Assembly: GCA_037447655.1 (NCBI GenBank)
Contig: JBBHKE010003116.1
Location: forward strand, 1-64,000
DNA: 64,000 bases
DNA from: Zygnema cylindricum
Taxonomy: Eukaryota; Streptophyta; Zygnematophyceae; Zygnematales; Zygnemataceae
Direction: 5' to 3'
A model generated the notes under the pieces. The model was given only the letters and a program-made list of their open reading frames with translations. It was not told where the DNA came from and did no database searches. The position numbers and the translations under genes are program-made. How positions within the stretch are numbered: the first letter of the stretch is position 1; each line of letters opens with the position of its first letter. Below are positions 53,343-64,000 of this stretch, piece after piece.

Positions 53343-56300
53343 CTTTCCTTCATTTCTGGTAAAAGTTGTTTTTCTAAGTCTCCTACTTCAAGAATACATA
53401 ATCTATCCCCTTTTTGCAAATAGAGTAAACCATCCTCTAATCTAATTTTTTTGGCATGCCTCTCATTCAATGGGTTAGAATTCCCTCTCGAAAGATTCTT
53501 GCAAATCACAGCAAAATAAGGACCTTTATCATAACCATTTCTATCAGCATCTAAAAACAATTCATTTTAAACCATCACATTTATTTCAAAACATCTTTTT
53601 AAAGGAATATGCGACTACATGTGTCTTTCGAAGAATATGTTTGACGTTAAATTTGAAATGTACCTATTTCTGCATCCACATTACTTGTCAACCAATCATG
53701 ATATGTGCATCACTTAATCTTTGTAGATAAGAAAGATAATGAACTTTGAATTCTTTATTATGCAAATAACAACGACATTTTACTAATGTATGAACAATTG
53801 CAAGTAATTCTTTTTCCTGTGTTTGATAATTCTTTTCAGCATCCTTAAATTTCTTCGACTCAAAAGCAATAGGATGAAAATGTTTACCAAATTTTAGACT
53901 TATGACTGCACCTAAAACTTTATCAAATGTAGAGTCAGGATACACTTGTGTAGGGGCAAAGGTCAACTTCCCTTTTAGTTCATCGAAAGCTCTTGCTGAT
54001 CAACTCCCCACACAAACGTCTCTTTCTCCCGTGGTAAATCCGTCAAAGGTGTGGCGATCATACTAAAGTTTATGATAAATTTCCTTTATGAAAATAAAGG
54101 AAAAAAAAATGATCGCAAAAATGATCTAATATTTCTGTAACATTAATAAAATGTTTCTAATTCTGAATTGTTGTGATTTTAGATGGATTCGTTTTAACAC
54201 CTTCCCCACTAACTATATGTCAAAAAAATAATTGCTCACTTTTAAGAAAACTGGATTTTGACAATGTTCCATATAATTTTCTTTCCCTTAACCTTTCCAA
54301 CACTTTCCTTAAATGAGTTAAATGTTGTTCTTTGGATTCGCTGTAAATTAGAATGTCATCTATGAACACTTGAACAAACCCATCTATATAATATGAAAAG
54401 GTTTGGTTCATTAATATTTGATAAGTGGGCGGTGCATTCGTCAAACCAAATGGTATCACTTTCCATTCAAAATGACCGACTCTAGTTCTAAAAGCAATTT
54501 TATCAACAGTTCAGTTCTAATTGGCACCTGATTAAAGCCACGACGCACATCAATCAAAAAAAATAATTTTGCATTTTCAAACGATCTATCAAATCATATA
54601 TTATTGGTAACGGATACTTATCCTTCACCGTAATCTTGTTCAAACTACGATAATCGACACACATTGTCAACATTCCGTCCTTGTTTTTGACGAAGAGGAC
54701 TGGTGCTCTGTATGGTGATTTGTTGGGTTGAATATGTCCTTTCTCCGAAAGCTCCTTGATCTGTTTCTTTAACTCCTCCTTCTCAAAAAAACTGTGCTTA
54801 TAAATTCATGTTACAAGATGATTACATCCAGGTTAGAGGTTAAAAACATGTTCCACATCTCGAGAATGTGGCCTTCCTAATTGTAAATCACTCGGGAAAA
54901 CATCTCGAAATTGAAAAATCAAATTTTTAACTGCAGCATCATATGTATTAATGTCAATTACAAAATCAGATTTTAGTTTTTTAAGATTTTTAGGGCTGTG
55001 TGATTTAGGAATGACATCAATGTTAGTGTTTTCTCCCCTCCCTTTCATCAATAACTGCCTCAGCTACTAATAACAAGAAAGCGTGATTTGTTTTATCTTT
55101 TAAATGTTTTTTAAATTGTTTAGCTGAAATCAAACCTTGCACTTCTAGTTTGTTTATATTTTTTATATGATTCGTATAAATTTTCTTTGAAGGTAATGAT
55201 TGCAAAACCTTCCAACCATTTTCAGACTTCACTTTTTATGTGTTAGTTTCCTAATTAATTTGAGGATTATGTTCAGTTAACCAAGACTTACTTTCCCAAG
55301 ATTAGTTTCTCATATCCCAAATTCATTATTTCACACGCAACTTTCATTTTATGACCCTGGATATCAACTTCTATTCTGTCAGTTTGTAAATCTAATGTGG
55401 AGTTATTACCATTTGCCACCTGAACATGTTAAGGGTTTTCCCTTATGACTGTAGGAAATTTTATTTTCCTCCACAAACTTATGTGAAATAAAATTATTTA
55501 TAGTCATGAATTAACCATTACTCTTAATGGTTTTTCTTCCACTAAAGACTCAAATCTGATCAAACTTTGTCTGGTGTCATCGTCACTTAACTGCCTTAAC
55601 ATAGGTCTGTTGTTAAGAATTTCAACAACTTTGTCTGGTGTCATCGTCTCTTAACTGCCTTAACATAGGTCTGTTGTTAAGAATTTCATCAGAAGGATTC
55701 TTCAAACTATAGTGTAGTCAAAATCATAACTAATTCTGTTATCGTATCTTTTCCATTCATTAACTTGCCCTCCAGAGTTAACTCTTTAGCTTCTCCATCT
55801 GGTTGAATCAAGTGAGGATTTTAAATAGTCCTTTCCGTTTCCCACCTATTGGGCTTCTTGCTCAGCTAGGTATAACGCAATATCTTCCTAAAATCTTTCA
55901 TTGACATCGACTATTTTCAGAGAACCTTTAACTTACAGTCCTAAGCGTAATGATCTGGACCACCGCATTTGAAACAAGTGACTTTTTTTTTGGGTTTTGT
56001 GCACTCTTTACTTATATGTCCCTCCTCTCCACAGTTATAATAGTTAATCTTCTTCAATTCTGCACAGTCAAATGCTCTATGACCTCTTTTACGACAGAAA
56101 GTGCATGTGGGTATGGTAAGATTGGGTTTTTGAGTATTAATGCTCGGTTTATAACTTTTAATTTATCCCCCTCTATTATTAAATTTGTTTTTTGCATTAA
56201 CACTCTGTCCACCTCTTTGATTTCCCCTGAAGATATTATATCTATTCACTAGACTCGCATTCAGACCCTCTTGTACAAATTCCTCCTCACCCCACTCTGA

Positions 56301-57135
56301 TACTTCATTCAAATTACCCTTGAGTGATCGAGTTTCCCGATTATACCCTAGTTGATCCTCTAATTCCAATGACTTATATTGTAATTCGTTCAAATTAATA
56401 ATTTTTTGATATTTCGGTTCTGATTTCAGTAAAGGATATAGATAATTCAAAAAATGCAACTTAGCCATTTCATGAGTTAAAAATGTTAGATGAGTCAAAA
56501 TCCACAATATTATACTTCACAGATCCTATTTGCTTACAGTTTTGCCGTTTTTCTTCCATTCTAGATTTATAACTGACACAAAAGAAACGCGATTTGATCG
56601 CGGTTTTAAAAGCTTCCCAATCCACATTATCATAAATCAAATTAGACCTTCTCTGAGTGTAATATCAAATCTAAGCATCACCCTTCAGACAGTTAACAGC
56701 AAAAGAAGTCTAATCATCACGATCACAATTCCTAGATTTCAAATAATATCCTATGTGGAATATCTATGCATCCAACTCATCAATCTTCTTACCATCAAAT
56801 GATGGTGCCTCACTAATAGACAATTTCATATCACTTATCTTCTTTGGTCTATCATGATCATCTTCTCTAAAACTGGCATTTCTTTTACTACTCTCACCCT
56901 TTTGGTCATAAACATAATTCTTGGTCTGAATTAAGTTAATGAGTTCATCCAATTTCTCATTTGAAACATTTCCATTTTCTTTAAACACTTTCAATTCACT
57001 TTTCAATTCAGAAATTGTTTCATCCACAAGAGCAACAAGATTATTAAATCTTTTTACTAATTTCATAGTATGCTTCTTCAAAACATTCAAAGCATTCTCC
57101 ATTTCACGTTTCCATACAAAATTTGCTATTATCAC
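53343..57135 (-). pseudogene. Ty3/gypsy element F (gag to start of integrase), decayed
   Basis: Minus-strand order: gag from ATG 57135 (a coiled-coil-like N-terminus, then ISEAPSFDGKKIDELDA, the gypsy capsid start); capsid remnants to 56160; nucleocapsid around 55960-56105 with CTFCRKRGHRAFDC, a second knuckle whose first Cys is Tyr, and a third containing a stop; a protease end segment near 55300-55440 (LGYEKLILGK); RT 54220-54500 (PFGLTNAPPTYQ, VFIDDILIYS); RNase H 53688-53966 (PIAFESKKF, YQTQEKELLAIVH); and the integrase lead 53343-53560 (LEDGLLYLQKGDRLCI). The integrase core is missing, cut at the junction with element B. Numerous stops. Confidence 0.85.
55563..55690. repeat. 64-bp tandem duplication in element F
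   Basis: Copies at 55563 and 55627 (AACTTTGTCTGGTGTCATCG onward) are nearly identical. The unit is not a multiple of three and so breaks the frame between nucleocapsid and protease. Confidence 0.9.
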
Positions 57136-57916
57136 AAAATGAAATCAAAGAAAAGGAAAGATAAAATATTATTTCCCAAAGAAATTTGCTGCAGGTTTGA
57201 AGTTCTTTGATTGCTCCAATAAATGACTTACTCTCATTAACAAATCCTTTGAAAAAAATCAAAATCTGAGAAATCAATAAGACATTGAAAATAAGTTAGT
57301 GCAAATTCAATTCTTCAATCTCTCAAACATTGACAGATAAAAGGTAAAAATTTCCCCACATATTTTGCAACAACAAAATTGAAAGGAATCAAAGGTAACA
57401 ATTTAGGGTTTGAAAATTTTTGAGTCAGTTTTTGACTCCCTTGATTTGAAGAAGTAAACTACTCCATTTTCCTTCTCCTCCATTAGCGAATTTCCCATTT
57501 TCTACTACATCAAGATATTTTACTTTGTAATCCTTACATCCTCACCTTTCATGGCTTCAAGCCCTCCCTCTACACATGACTATCACAAGGAGAAGGCAAG
57601 TTTGTTTGGCCTCTATGTAATTAGAGTGAGATGCAGCGGAGGCTTCACAGCCCACCCCGCCTGAGTCCTTAGGACGTACGCACTTCCTACATCTGACTTG
57701 TGGCCGCTAACAGTGTGGTCACTTAGTTCCCCTCCAATCTGCTACCACTTCATGTTGATTTGAGGTAGCTGGTGCCCTTAAAAGAGAAAATGAAACACTA
57801 GCAGTTGCCATAATAATCACTTACACAAAGACGAAACTCTCATGAAATCCCACAAAAGACCAACTTTACAATAAAGTCCCAAGCAAACCAGACATACCCT
57901 AAGTCTGTAAATATTA
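57136..57916. other. Probable 5' leader/LTR region of element F, unresolved
   Basis: Upstream of F's gag. No second LTR copy and no clear primer site can be identified, so the LTR boundary is not called. No gene. Confidence 0.35.
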
Positions 57917-58962
57917 TGTAGCTCTGAGACCTCCATATGCCCTCAGAGTAGGTAGCTCACACGAAGCCTTTAGGATAACCTAGACCCCTTAGTGTTTTAA
58001 CAAGAATAACTACCACCTTAGTAGAAAAAAACTCTTACCACCTTCAAACTTGTAAAGGCAAGACTCGGGTGAGTCGATAGCAAAAATAATCTGTGAATTT
58101 TCTCCTCTGAGCAGTAAGTTATAGTGGGTCAAAGTTGAGTTGACATTTTGTACAGAAGCTCTCTTGTAGAGAGGGTCTTATCTACGAAATTTTTCTAAGT
58201 CCTATCTGTCTCTAAAATTCTATCTATTGATGTACGACACCAATCACAATACTGTGTCGTAAAAAAAGGTACAAGAGCCTGTGTACTTTCTATGCGGACA
58301 TTGTACGACATGTCTAAAAAGTCGACACATGTCATATTTGGATTCATCTTTGTTATTCCCGGAGATGCCGCAAACCAATGTAATTGTGCCAAGTGTCATT
58401 TGATGTGGCGATGACCGCAAACCGCCAAAATCCTATTGCGTTATCTCGGCCTTCTTCTCGGCCGTCCGATCAAAACAGGGTTACAATCTTGGTCGTAATA
58501 AATACTTGCGCGGTATTTATTTCACACTTAAAGCAAATGCGAGATATTCGTTTCGAGACTTTTCGTATACCGTAACTACAAACTGTTTCTATGTCCTACG
58601 ATTCCGCTAAATGAAATACTGTACGTGTAAACATTTATATAATTATCAAACATAATATCACCTAACACTGGTCTTAGACTAATTGGTTAAGACTACCAGC
58701 TAGCGGCGAATTTGACTGACAGCAAGGACTAAGTTCAAAGCTCGGATCCATCAAGTGGCATTTTTGTAAATCTACCAATCTATTGTCTTCTCCCTCTAGA
58801 TAGCATAGGCAGCCATGGCTTTAGCTCCCTCTCCAACTTTTAATGACTGCGACAAGTGTGGGAGTTAAAGAGAGGGGTTAGAGGCAGACTGCCTCTGCTT
58901 ATTTTGTGCATTTTATCTTTTACAAAACCTAGAAAATACTAAAAGAACCTTTAATTTCTACA
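57917..58962 (-). repeat. 3' LTR of copia element C
   Basis: TGTAGCTCTGAG to TTTCTACA on the plus strand, 1046 bp, similar throughout to LTR A. The TTGACC palindrome is altered by a short insertion (58128-58150). It has the polypurine tract AAATAAGGGGAG at 58963-58975. Confidence 0.8.
58671..58760 (+). ncRNA. Antisense tRNA-like module in 3' LTR C
   Basis: GTCTTAGACTAATTGGTTAA is a good A-box/D-arm resemblance. AAGTTCAAAGCTC is a weaker B-box. Confidence 0.5.
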
Positions 58963-58994
58963 CTCCCCTTATTTTCTAGTCACTCTTTAATTTA

Positions 58995-59385
58995 AATTGC
59001 TTTGTTCGAATTCGGTTATTTCGAATTCTTTACAATTTGCTATTTATTGCTTTCGGCTTCGGTTGCTATTTTTATTTGTTTGCAATCGTAGATCTAACTC
59101 CTATAAGGAATACGCCCAGACCGTGGAGCCTAGTGGCTACCCATCGGCTTAGTAATAAATGGATCGCTCTCTCGACTTCCCACTCACCTTTCACCGTTTA
59201 TCCCTTCTACCATTTATTTCTTTTTCATACTGTCATATTCATTTGTGCTTTGTATTATAATTCTTGAGGATTTTCATTGCTCGTTTGTTCCACCTTTTAT
59301 GTACAGCTGGTTAGGCTGCATGTTTTTTGGTTTGATTAGACACATGCACGACATGGGTTGCTGCTTTGTGACGCGATCTCCAACA
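58995..59385. repeat. Foreign segment in element C related to the element E leader
   Basis: After the polypurine tract the expected RNase H end is replaced by DNA resembling 39330-39560 (GGAGCCTA.TGGCTACC, then ATAAC/TTCTT-rich stretches). RNase H resumes at about 59385. Confidence 0.45.
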
Positions 59386-62130
59386 ACAACCCCATCACCC
59401 ACATACAATACATATCCAGACGTGCATCTCCTCATAGGAGCATCCCCATAGTTGGCATCACTCCAAGTGGTGATGTCAGTATTGTTCTCACCAAAATGCA
59501 ACCATAGATATCTAGTCCTTATAAGATTTTTGAGGACGTCTTTAGCTGCCTCCTAATCCTTCTTAGTGGGAGCATTCAGACTCCTACTTAGTACTCCTAC
59601 AGTTGCGGCTATATCCAGGCGGGTACAATTCATAAAATATATTACGCTACCCACTATTTGCATATAAGGAATTGTCTGCATAAATATTTTCTCCTCAAGG
59701 CGTAACTCATCATCTAAGATTATAACTCCCTCTTCCACACTCCCCTCGTTTCCATTCTTTAGTTCCATTGGAGTGGTACAACTATTAGCTTTGTCCATTT
59801 TAAATCTCTCTAACGTGTTTCCAATGGCTTCCATCTTAGTTATCTTATTATTTTTCTATCTATTTCTCTCTCTACCTGAATTCCCAAAATATACTTTGCT
59901 TCTCCCATATCCTTCATCTCAAATCTACCTTTTAGATCGTTTTTTAACTTATTAATTTTATCCATATATTTCTTAAAATAAGCAAATCATCAACTTAAAT
60001 TGCAATAAAAAAAATCCATTCTTCATCTTCAAACAAATAAATCGAGTGATCTGAGTTGATCTAAACATATCGGAAACCTGTAAGAAACTCATCAAGCTTC
60101 ATATTCCATTGTTGGGGCGTCTGTTTCAGCCCTTACAAAGATTTGATCAATCAGCATACCTTGCTCTCCTCCCCTTGCTCCACAAATCCTTCGGGCTGTC
60201 GCAAAAAAATATCCTCTTCCAATTCTCCATGTGTGAAGGCCGTCTTGATGTCTATCTGATGTACTTCAATGTCTTCTGCTACCGCTAGACTGACAATTAT
60301 CTTGACGGAGGGAAACCTGACGATCGGGGCAAATGTCTCCTGGCAGTCTATTCTTTTTTTTTTGGTAAATCCTTTTGCCACTAACCGAGCCTTATAGCGC
60401 TCAATGGTGTTATCCGGGTTGAGTTTCAGCTTAAATACCCACTTACACCCAATTGGCTTCCTGTCAGGAGGATAATCTATCGATTCCCATGTATTGGCCG
60501 CCATAATTTAGGCCATCTCCTCATTAATTGTTGTCTTTCACCAGTTTCTCTCAGGACAAGTCATTGCCTCATTATAAGTTTGAGGTTCATCGGGGTGAGG
60601 CATTTTGGTTACCTCATTGTTAACTTGTCTATCTTGCAGCCTTTTGCTGCTTCATCTTCCTCCCTCTTACTCGGTTGCCGGAATAGATGGCTCCGTTGGA
60701 TTCTTCCGAACAGTTTCTACTTCTCCCCTATCGCTTGATTCCGGATCGATTTCCACCACGTCTTCCTCTTCGGTTGGAGTTTATACTTGAAGCTCCACAT
60801 TTGGGTCGTTCTCGATTTGATCTCTACTTGCAAGATCATCATCTGCTCAAAATCTTAGATAGATAGGAAGCTCAAAGTCATCAATTTTTTTTGACTCAAA
60901 TATGATTTTGGCTGTCTTTGAATGCTTAAAATGATCTATAGATTTCCTTTCATCCATAACCACTAGATGCTTCACTAGGATTATATCTTCTCTCTTGAGA
61001 TCATAGACTCTATATCCTTTTACATCTTTATCATATCCCAGTAGATATCTTGGTTTTCCTTTTGGATCTAACTTCCAGTTTGACCGGATCAGCGTCTAAA
61101 CTGAACACTTGACTAACAAAAACCTTCAAGTGTGAAATATTTGGTTTTTCGGCCTGTCCATCTCTCATAAGGTTTTTGGCCTTTTACTGCAGAAGTAAAA
61201 ACTCTATTCTTGAGATAATTTGCATAGTTCATTGCTTCGACCCAAAACTTCTTTCCTATCTTCTTATCTGATAGCATACTCCTAGCACTATCACTCAGTG
61301 TTCTATTTAATCTTTCAGTTACACCATTTTGCTCAGGATTTTTAGGAGCTGTCTTTTGATGTTGCACTCCATCTTCTCTCATAAAATCCTCAAACTGGTT
61401 AGAGGTATACTCTCCAACATTGTCACTCCTTACTCTCTTGATTGGGGTTTCACGGTGTTTTTCACTCCATGCTTTTTATTGTCTAAAACATTCATGAGCC
61501 TCTGACTTTTTTTTTTTTAAAATACACCCTAGAATACCGAGACCAATCATCACTGATAGTCATCATAAATCTTTTTCCCCCGGGTGAGGGCACTTTGGCA
61601 GGTCCCCAAATATTTGTGTGTACTACATCTAGAATCTTTTTTAGAATCTTTTCTCCCTTATAGGTGGCAGTTTTTAGGAAAGGTAACTTGTGTGCTTTAC
61701 CTTCAGCACATCCAATACAATCACTTAGATTCTCACTCTTAGTGAACTGAATCCCTTCCACTACTCCTATCTTTTTCATCTCTCTTAACTTATCTAGATT
61801 CTCATGCCCAAGCCTCCTATGCCACAACATTATATCATGAAAACCAGCATAATATAGTTTCTACGTTTCATTGCTTAAAATCAGCCTAAACATCCATTGG
61901 CTGTTTTTTTCAGCAATTAAATAAACTTCCTCCTCAAAAATAGCACTAAAGACTCCTTTCCTAGTGTTAATATCAAAACCCTTATCATCTAATACAGACG
62001 TAGAGATGAGGATTTTGTTAAGCTCTTGAATAAACAATACATCGGAGAATGTAACTATGAATGTCTCTCCTTCTACTTACACTTTCAGATATACCAATCT
62101 TATAAGAGAAGAAGTGACTATCCTCCCATC
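59274..62130 (-). pseudogene. Copia element C pol, decayed
   Basis: From the 5' side: protease-end segment (61930-62130); HHCC region MLWHRRLGHENL and integrase start (61492-61830, HTNIWGP where the catalytic Asp is Asn); integrase end 61113-61382 (KNPEQNGVTERLNRTLSD, Glu present); linker 60600-61100; RT 60151-60504 (NTWESIDYPPDRKPIGCKWV, KTAFTHGELEEDIFL); RT end and RNase H start (59553-59834, 59274-59501; WSDANYGD). Stops, frameshifts and loss of gag, protease and the RNase H end show it is dead. Confidence 0.8.
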
Positions 62131-62133
62131 CTC

Positions 62134-63037
62134 GTGTGAAGGCAAGACTCCCCTGAGTCTATAGCAAAAAGAATCTCTGAATTTGCTCTCCTGAGTAGTA
62201 AGTTATGGTGGGTCAAAGTTGACCTTTTCTACAGAAGCTCTCTTGGAGAGAGGGTCCTTTCTACCAAATTTTTCTAAGTCCTATCTCTCTCTAAAACTCT
62301 ATCTACTGACGTACGACACCAATCACAATACTGTGTCGTACAAAAAGGTAAAGGTGCGGATGTACTTTCTGTACGGACATTGTACGACATGTCCAAAAAG
62401 TTGACACATGTCATATCTGGATTCGTCTTTGTTATTCCCAAGGATGCCGAAATCCAATGTAATTGTACCACGTGTCATTCGATGTGGCGATGACCGCAAA
62501 CAGCCAAAATCCTATTCCGTTATCTCGACTTTCTTCTCGACTGGCCGATCAAAACCGTGTTTCAATCTTGGCAGTAATAAATACTTGCGCAGTATTTATT
62601 TCACACTTGAGCAAATGCAAGATATTCGTTTCGAGACGTTTCATATACCGTACACTACAAACTGTATTTATGTCCTACTATTCCGTCAAATAAAATACTC
62701 TACGTGTAAACATTTCTATAATTATCAAACATTATATCACATAACACTGGCAGACTAATTTGTTAAGACTACCGTCTACTGGCAACTTTGACTGACAGCA
62801 GGGACTAGGTTCAAACCCCGGATCTGTCAAGTGGCATTATGGTAAATCTAGCTATCTATTGTCTTCTCCCTCTAAATAGCATAGGCAGCCATGGCTTTAG
62901 CACCCTCTCCAACTTTCAGTGACTATGACAGTGTGGGAGTTGAAGAGAGAGGTTAGAGGCAGACTAACTCTGCTTGTTTTTTGCATTTTATCTTTTACAA
63001 AACCTAGAAAAAACTAAAAGAATCGTTAATTTCTACA
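62134..63037 (-). repeat. Partial copia LTR at the 5' side of element C
   Basis: It joins element C abruptly at 62134, inside the LTR, and runs to TTTCTACA at 63037. About 200 bp of the LTR plus primer site and gag are deleted. The pentamer after 63037 (TTTTC) does not match that before 57917 (TATTA), so the two LTRs may come from different insertions. Confidence 0.75.
62750..62838 (+). ncRNA. Antisense tRNA-like module in the partial LTR
   Basis: GACTAATTTGTTAAGACTA (A-box-like) and GGTTCAAACCCC, an exact match to the B-box consensus GGTTCAANNCC. Confidence 0.6.
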
Positions 63038-63780
63038 TTTTCCACAATATAGAATATACAACAAAGAAATCACATGCACAATTTCACAAGGTTCTGCCCA
63101 AAGATCATAATGATCTTGTAATTAAAAAGACACCAAAAACTGCTTCCCTGTTTTTTATACAAGGAATCCTACACTACAAAATAATCTAAGTCCCATATAT
63201 ACAAGTGAGACTACATCTGATCACACCATACCACAATTACCGTGGCCGATCGGTACACTAATCTTCATCTAAACAAAAACCCCACCATTAACCATACACA
63301 AATATTTAGATTAACCTAAGAACAGATAGTTGCTAAAATGAAATAGTACGCGGTCAAAGTTCGTATGCTGATTTGACGGCGCAGTCAATATTTGTCTTCC
63401 AAAATAACGGCGGACTCTGTCCCCCGTCCGCGCATTCTTTCATCACCGAAGATGAACCTCCACGTGTAAATCTGGTCCTCGAATGAAATTGTACTTTTCC
63501 GTCCAAAACAACCAATCTTGACTTCCTCATGGACCGAAACCTATGCCAAAATTGCACCGAATCTGTGTACACCCTTTGGAGTTACATAAAACACTAAATC
63601 TTGTCTACGACATTTCATCGTGCACACAAAATGACCAAGTCCGGAACACCTTTCTTACACAAACTGTTATAACTACTATGATCGGCCAGCGCAACTGTGA
63701 TATTAGAGCAGCGCAGCTGCGATGTCAAACTAGCGCAGCATGGCAACATAATAACAAGATATAGAGAGGACTAAAGGTTT
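63038..63780. other. Intergenic, no gene supported
   Basis: Mixed-composition DNA. Short open frames on both strands lack motifs. GCAGCGCAGC-type short repeats lie at 63700-63735. Confidence 0.4.
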
Positions 63781-63884
63781 CCAAAAACAACACTTCACAT
63801 TGTGGTTCCACCTACACGGGTCAGTGCACCCTCACTGGTCATGGTAGTCAATTTCGGGTGAGCAAGCATCTCCCTGACTTCTAA
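63781..63884 (-). pseudogene. Leader and possible gag start of a copia element at the window edge
   Basis: Just inside a primer site, ATGCTTGCTCACCC opens a short minus-strand frame of about 20 codons. Similarity to a retroelement body cannot be followed left of 63780. Confidence 0.35.
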
Positions 63885-63901
63885 CCAAAGCTTTGATACC
63901 A
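63885..63901 (-). promoter_or_regulatory. Primer-binding site (initiator tRNA-Met 3' end type)
   Basis: The element strand reads TGGTATCAAAGCTTTGG, one change from the usual TGGTATCAGAGC core, two bases from the LTR at 63904. Confidence 0.75.
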
Positions 63902-63903
63902 TA

Positions 63904-64000
63904 TGTAATAGAATTTCCTACCTCTCAAAAAATCCCATTTCTACAACCAATTTCAACCACACATTCCATACATTGAAATACACACATTCACATTGAAATC
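63904..64000 (-). repeat. LTR start of a further copia element, cut by the window edge
   Basis: TGTAATAGAATTTCC and following bases match 34760-34860. The LTR continues beyond the window. Confidence 0.75.

Overview
The window is intergenic, transposon-packed DNA from a eukaryotic nuclear genome. The evidence is canonical GT-AG introns, BED and CCHC zinc fingers, copia, gypsy, hAT and PIF/Harbinger elements, long (AT)n microsatellites, short islands of TTTAGGG-like sequence, and very few host genes. The DNA is AT-rich except for one GC-rich host gene near 21-22.6 kb. The element spectrum and the TTAGGGTT islands suggest a plant or alga-like host, but the sequence alone does not fix the lineage.

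Host genes: the last 34 codons of a gene enter at the left edge (2-106, +). An orphan first exon encodes a signal peptide plus a subtilase-type propeptide (4110-4660, -). One intact low-complexity gene of 453 codons (21250-22611, +) carries a 9-residue repeat and an RVTF motif. I saw no intact rRNA or tRNA gene, only tRNA-like modules inside repeats.

Left third (3.5-34 kb): DNA transposons. There are MITEs with 3-bp TAA/TTA target duplications (3571-3731, 7233-7971, 9424-10200), and a larger decayed element (about 27772-32920) that holds recognisable PIF/Harbinger transposase blocks and has a similar terminus. A second MITE family (ends CACCGTGAATCG..., TA target) occurs many times; nested copies supply empty and filled sites within the window. 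A 4.5-kb hAT element (14285-18782) keeps both terminal inverted repeats, subterminal motifs, tandem repeats and a broken transposase gene with a BED finger, one intron and a C-terminal dimerisation region. An unclassified repeat occurs as an inverted pair (5258-5978 and 18834-20404) with a divergent third copy near 26.1-26.5 kb.

Right half (34-64 kb): LTR retrotransposons, mostly on the minus strand and nested. Copia element A (43211-49671) has two 1059-bp LTRs, a polypurine tract, a primer site complementary to the anticodon arm of initiator tRNA-Met, and a nearly matching 5-bp target duplication. It sits inside the 3' LTR of an older copia element B (42587-43210 plus 49677-53340). B is joined to a decayed gypsy element F (53343-57135), followed by chimeric copia element C (57917-63037). 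On the plus strand lie a truncated copia D (36025-38322) and a gag-only element E (about 38323-42560). The right edge holds the PBS and LTR start of a further copia element. All appear dead: A has lost the protease catalytic Asp, and the others carry stops, frameshifts or deletions.

The most unusual shared property is that the LTRs of A, B, C and the divergent D each carry a tRNA-like module with A-box and B-box resemblance, always antisense to the element. This recalls the 5S RNA carried in Cassandra LTRs of plants and is the best candidate here for something undescribed.
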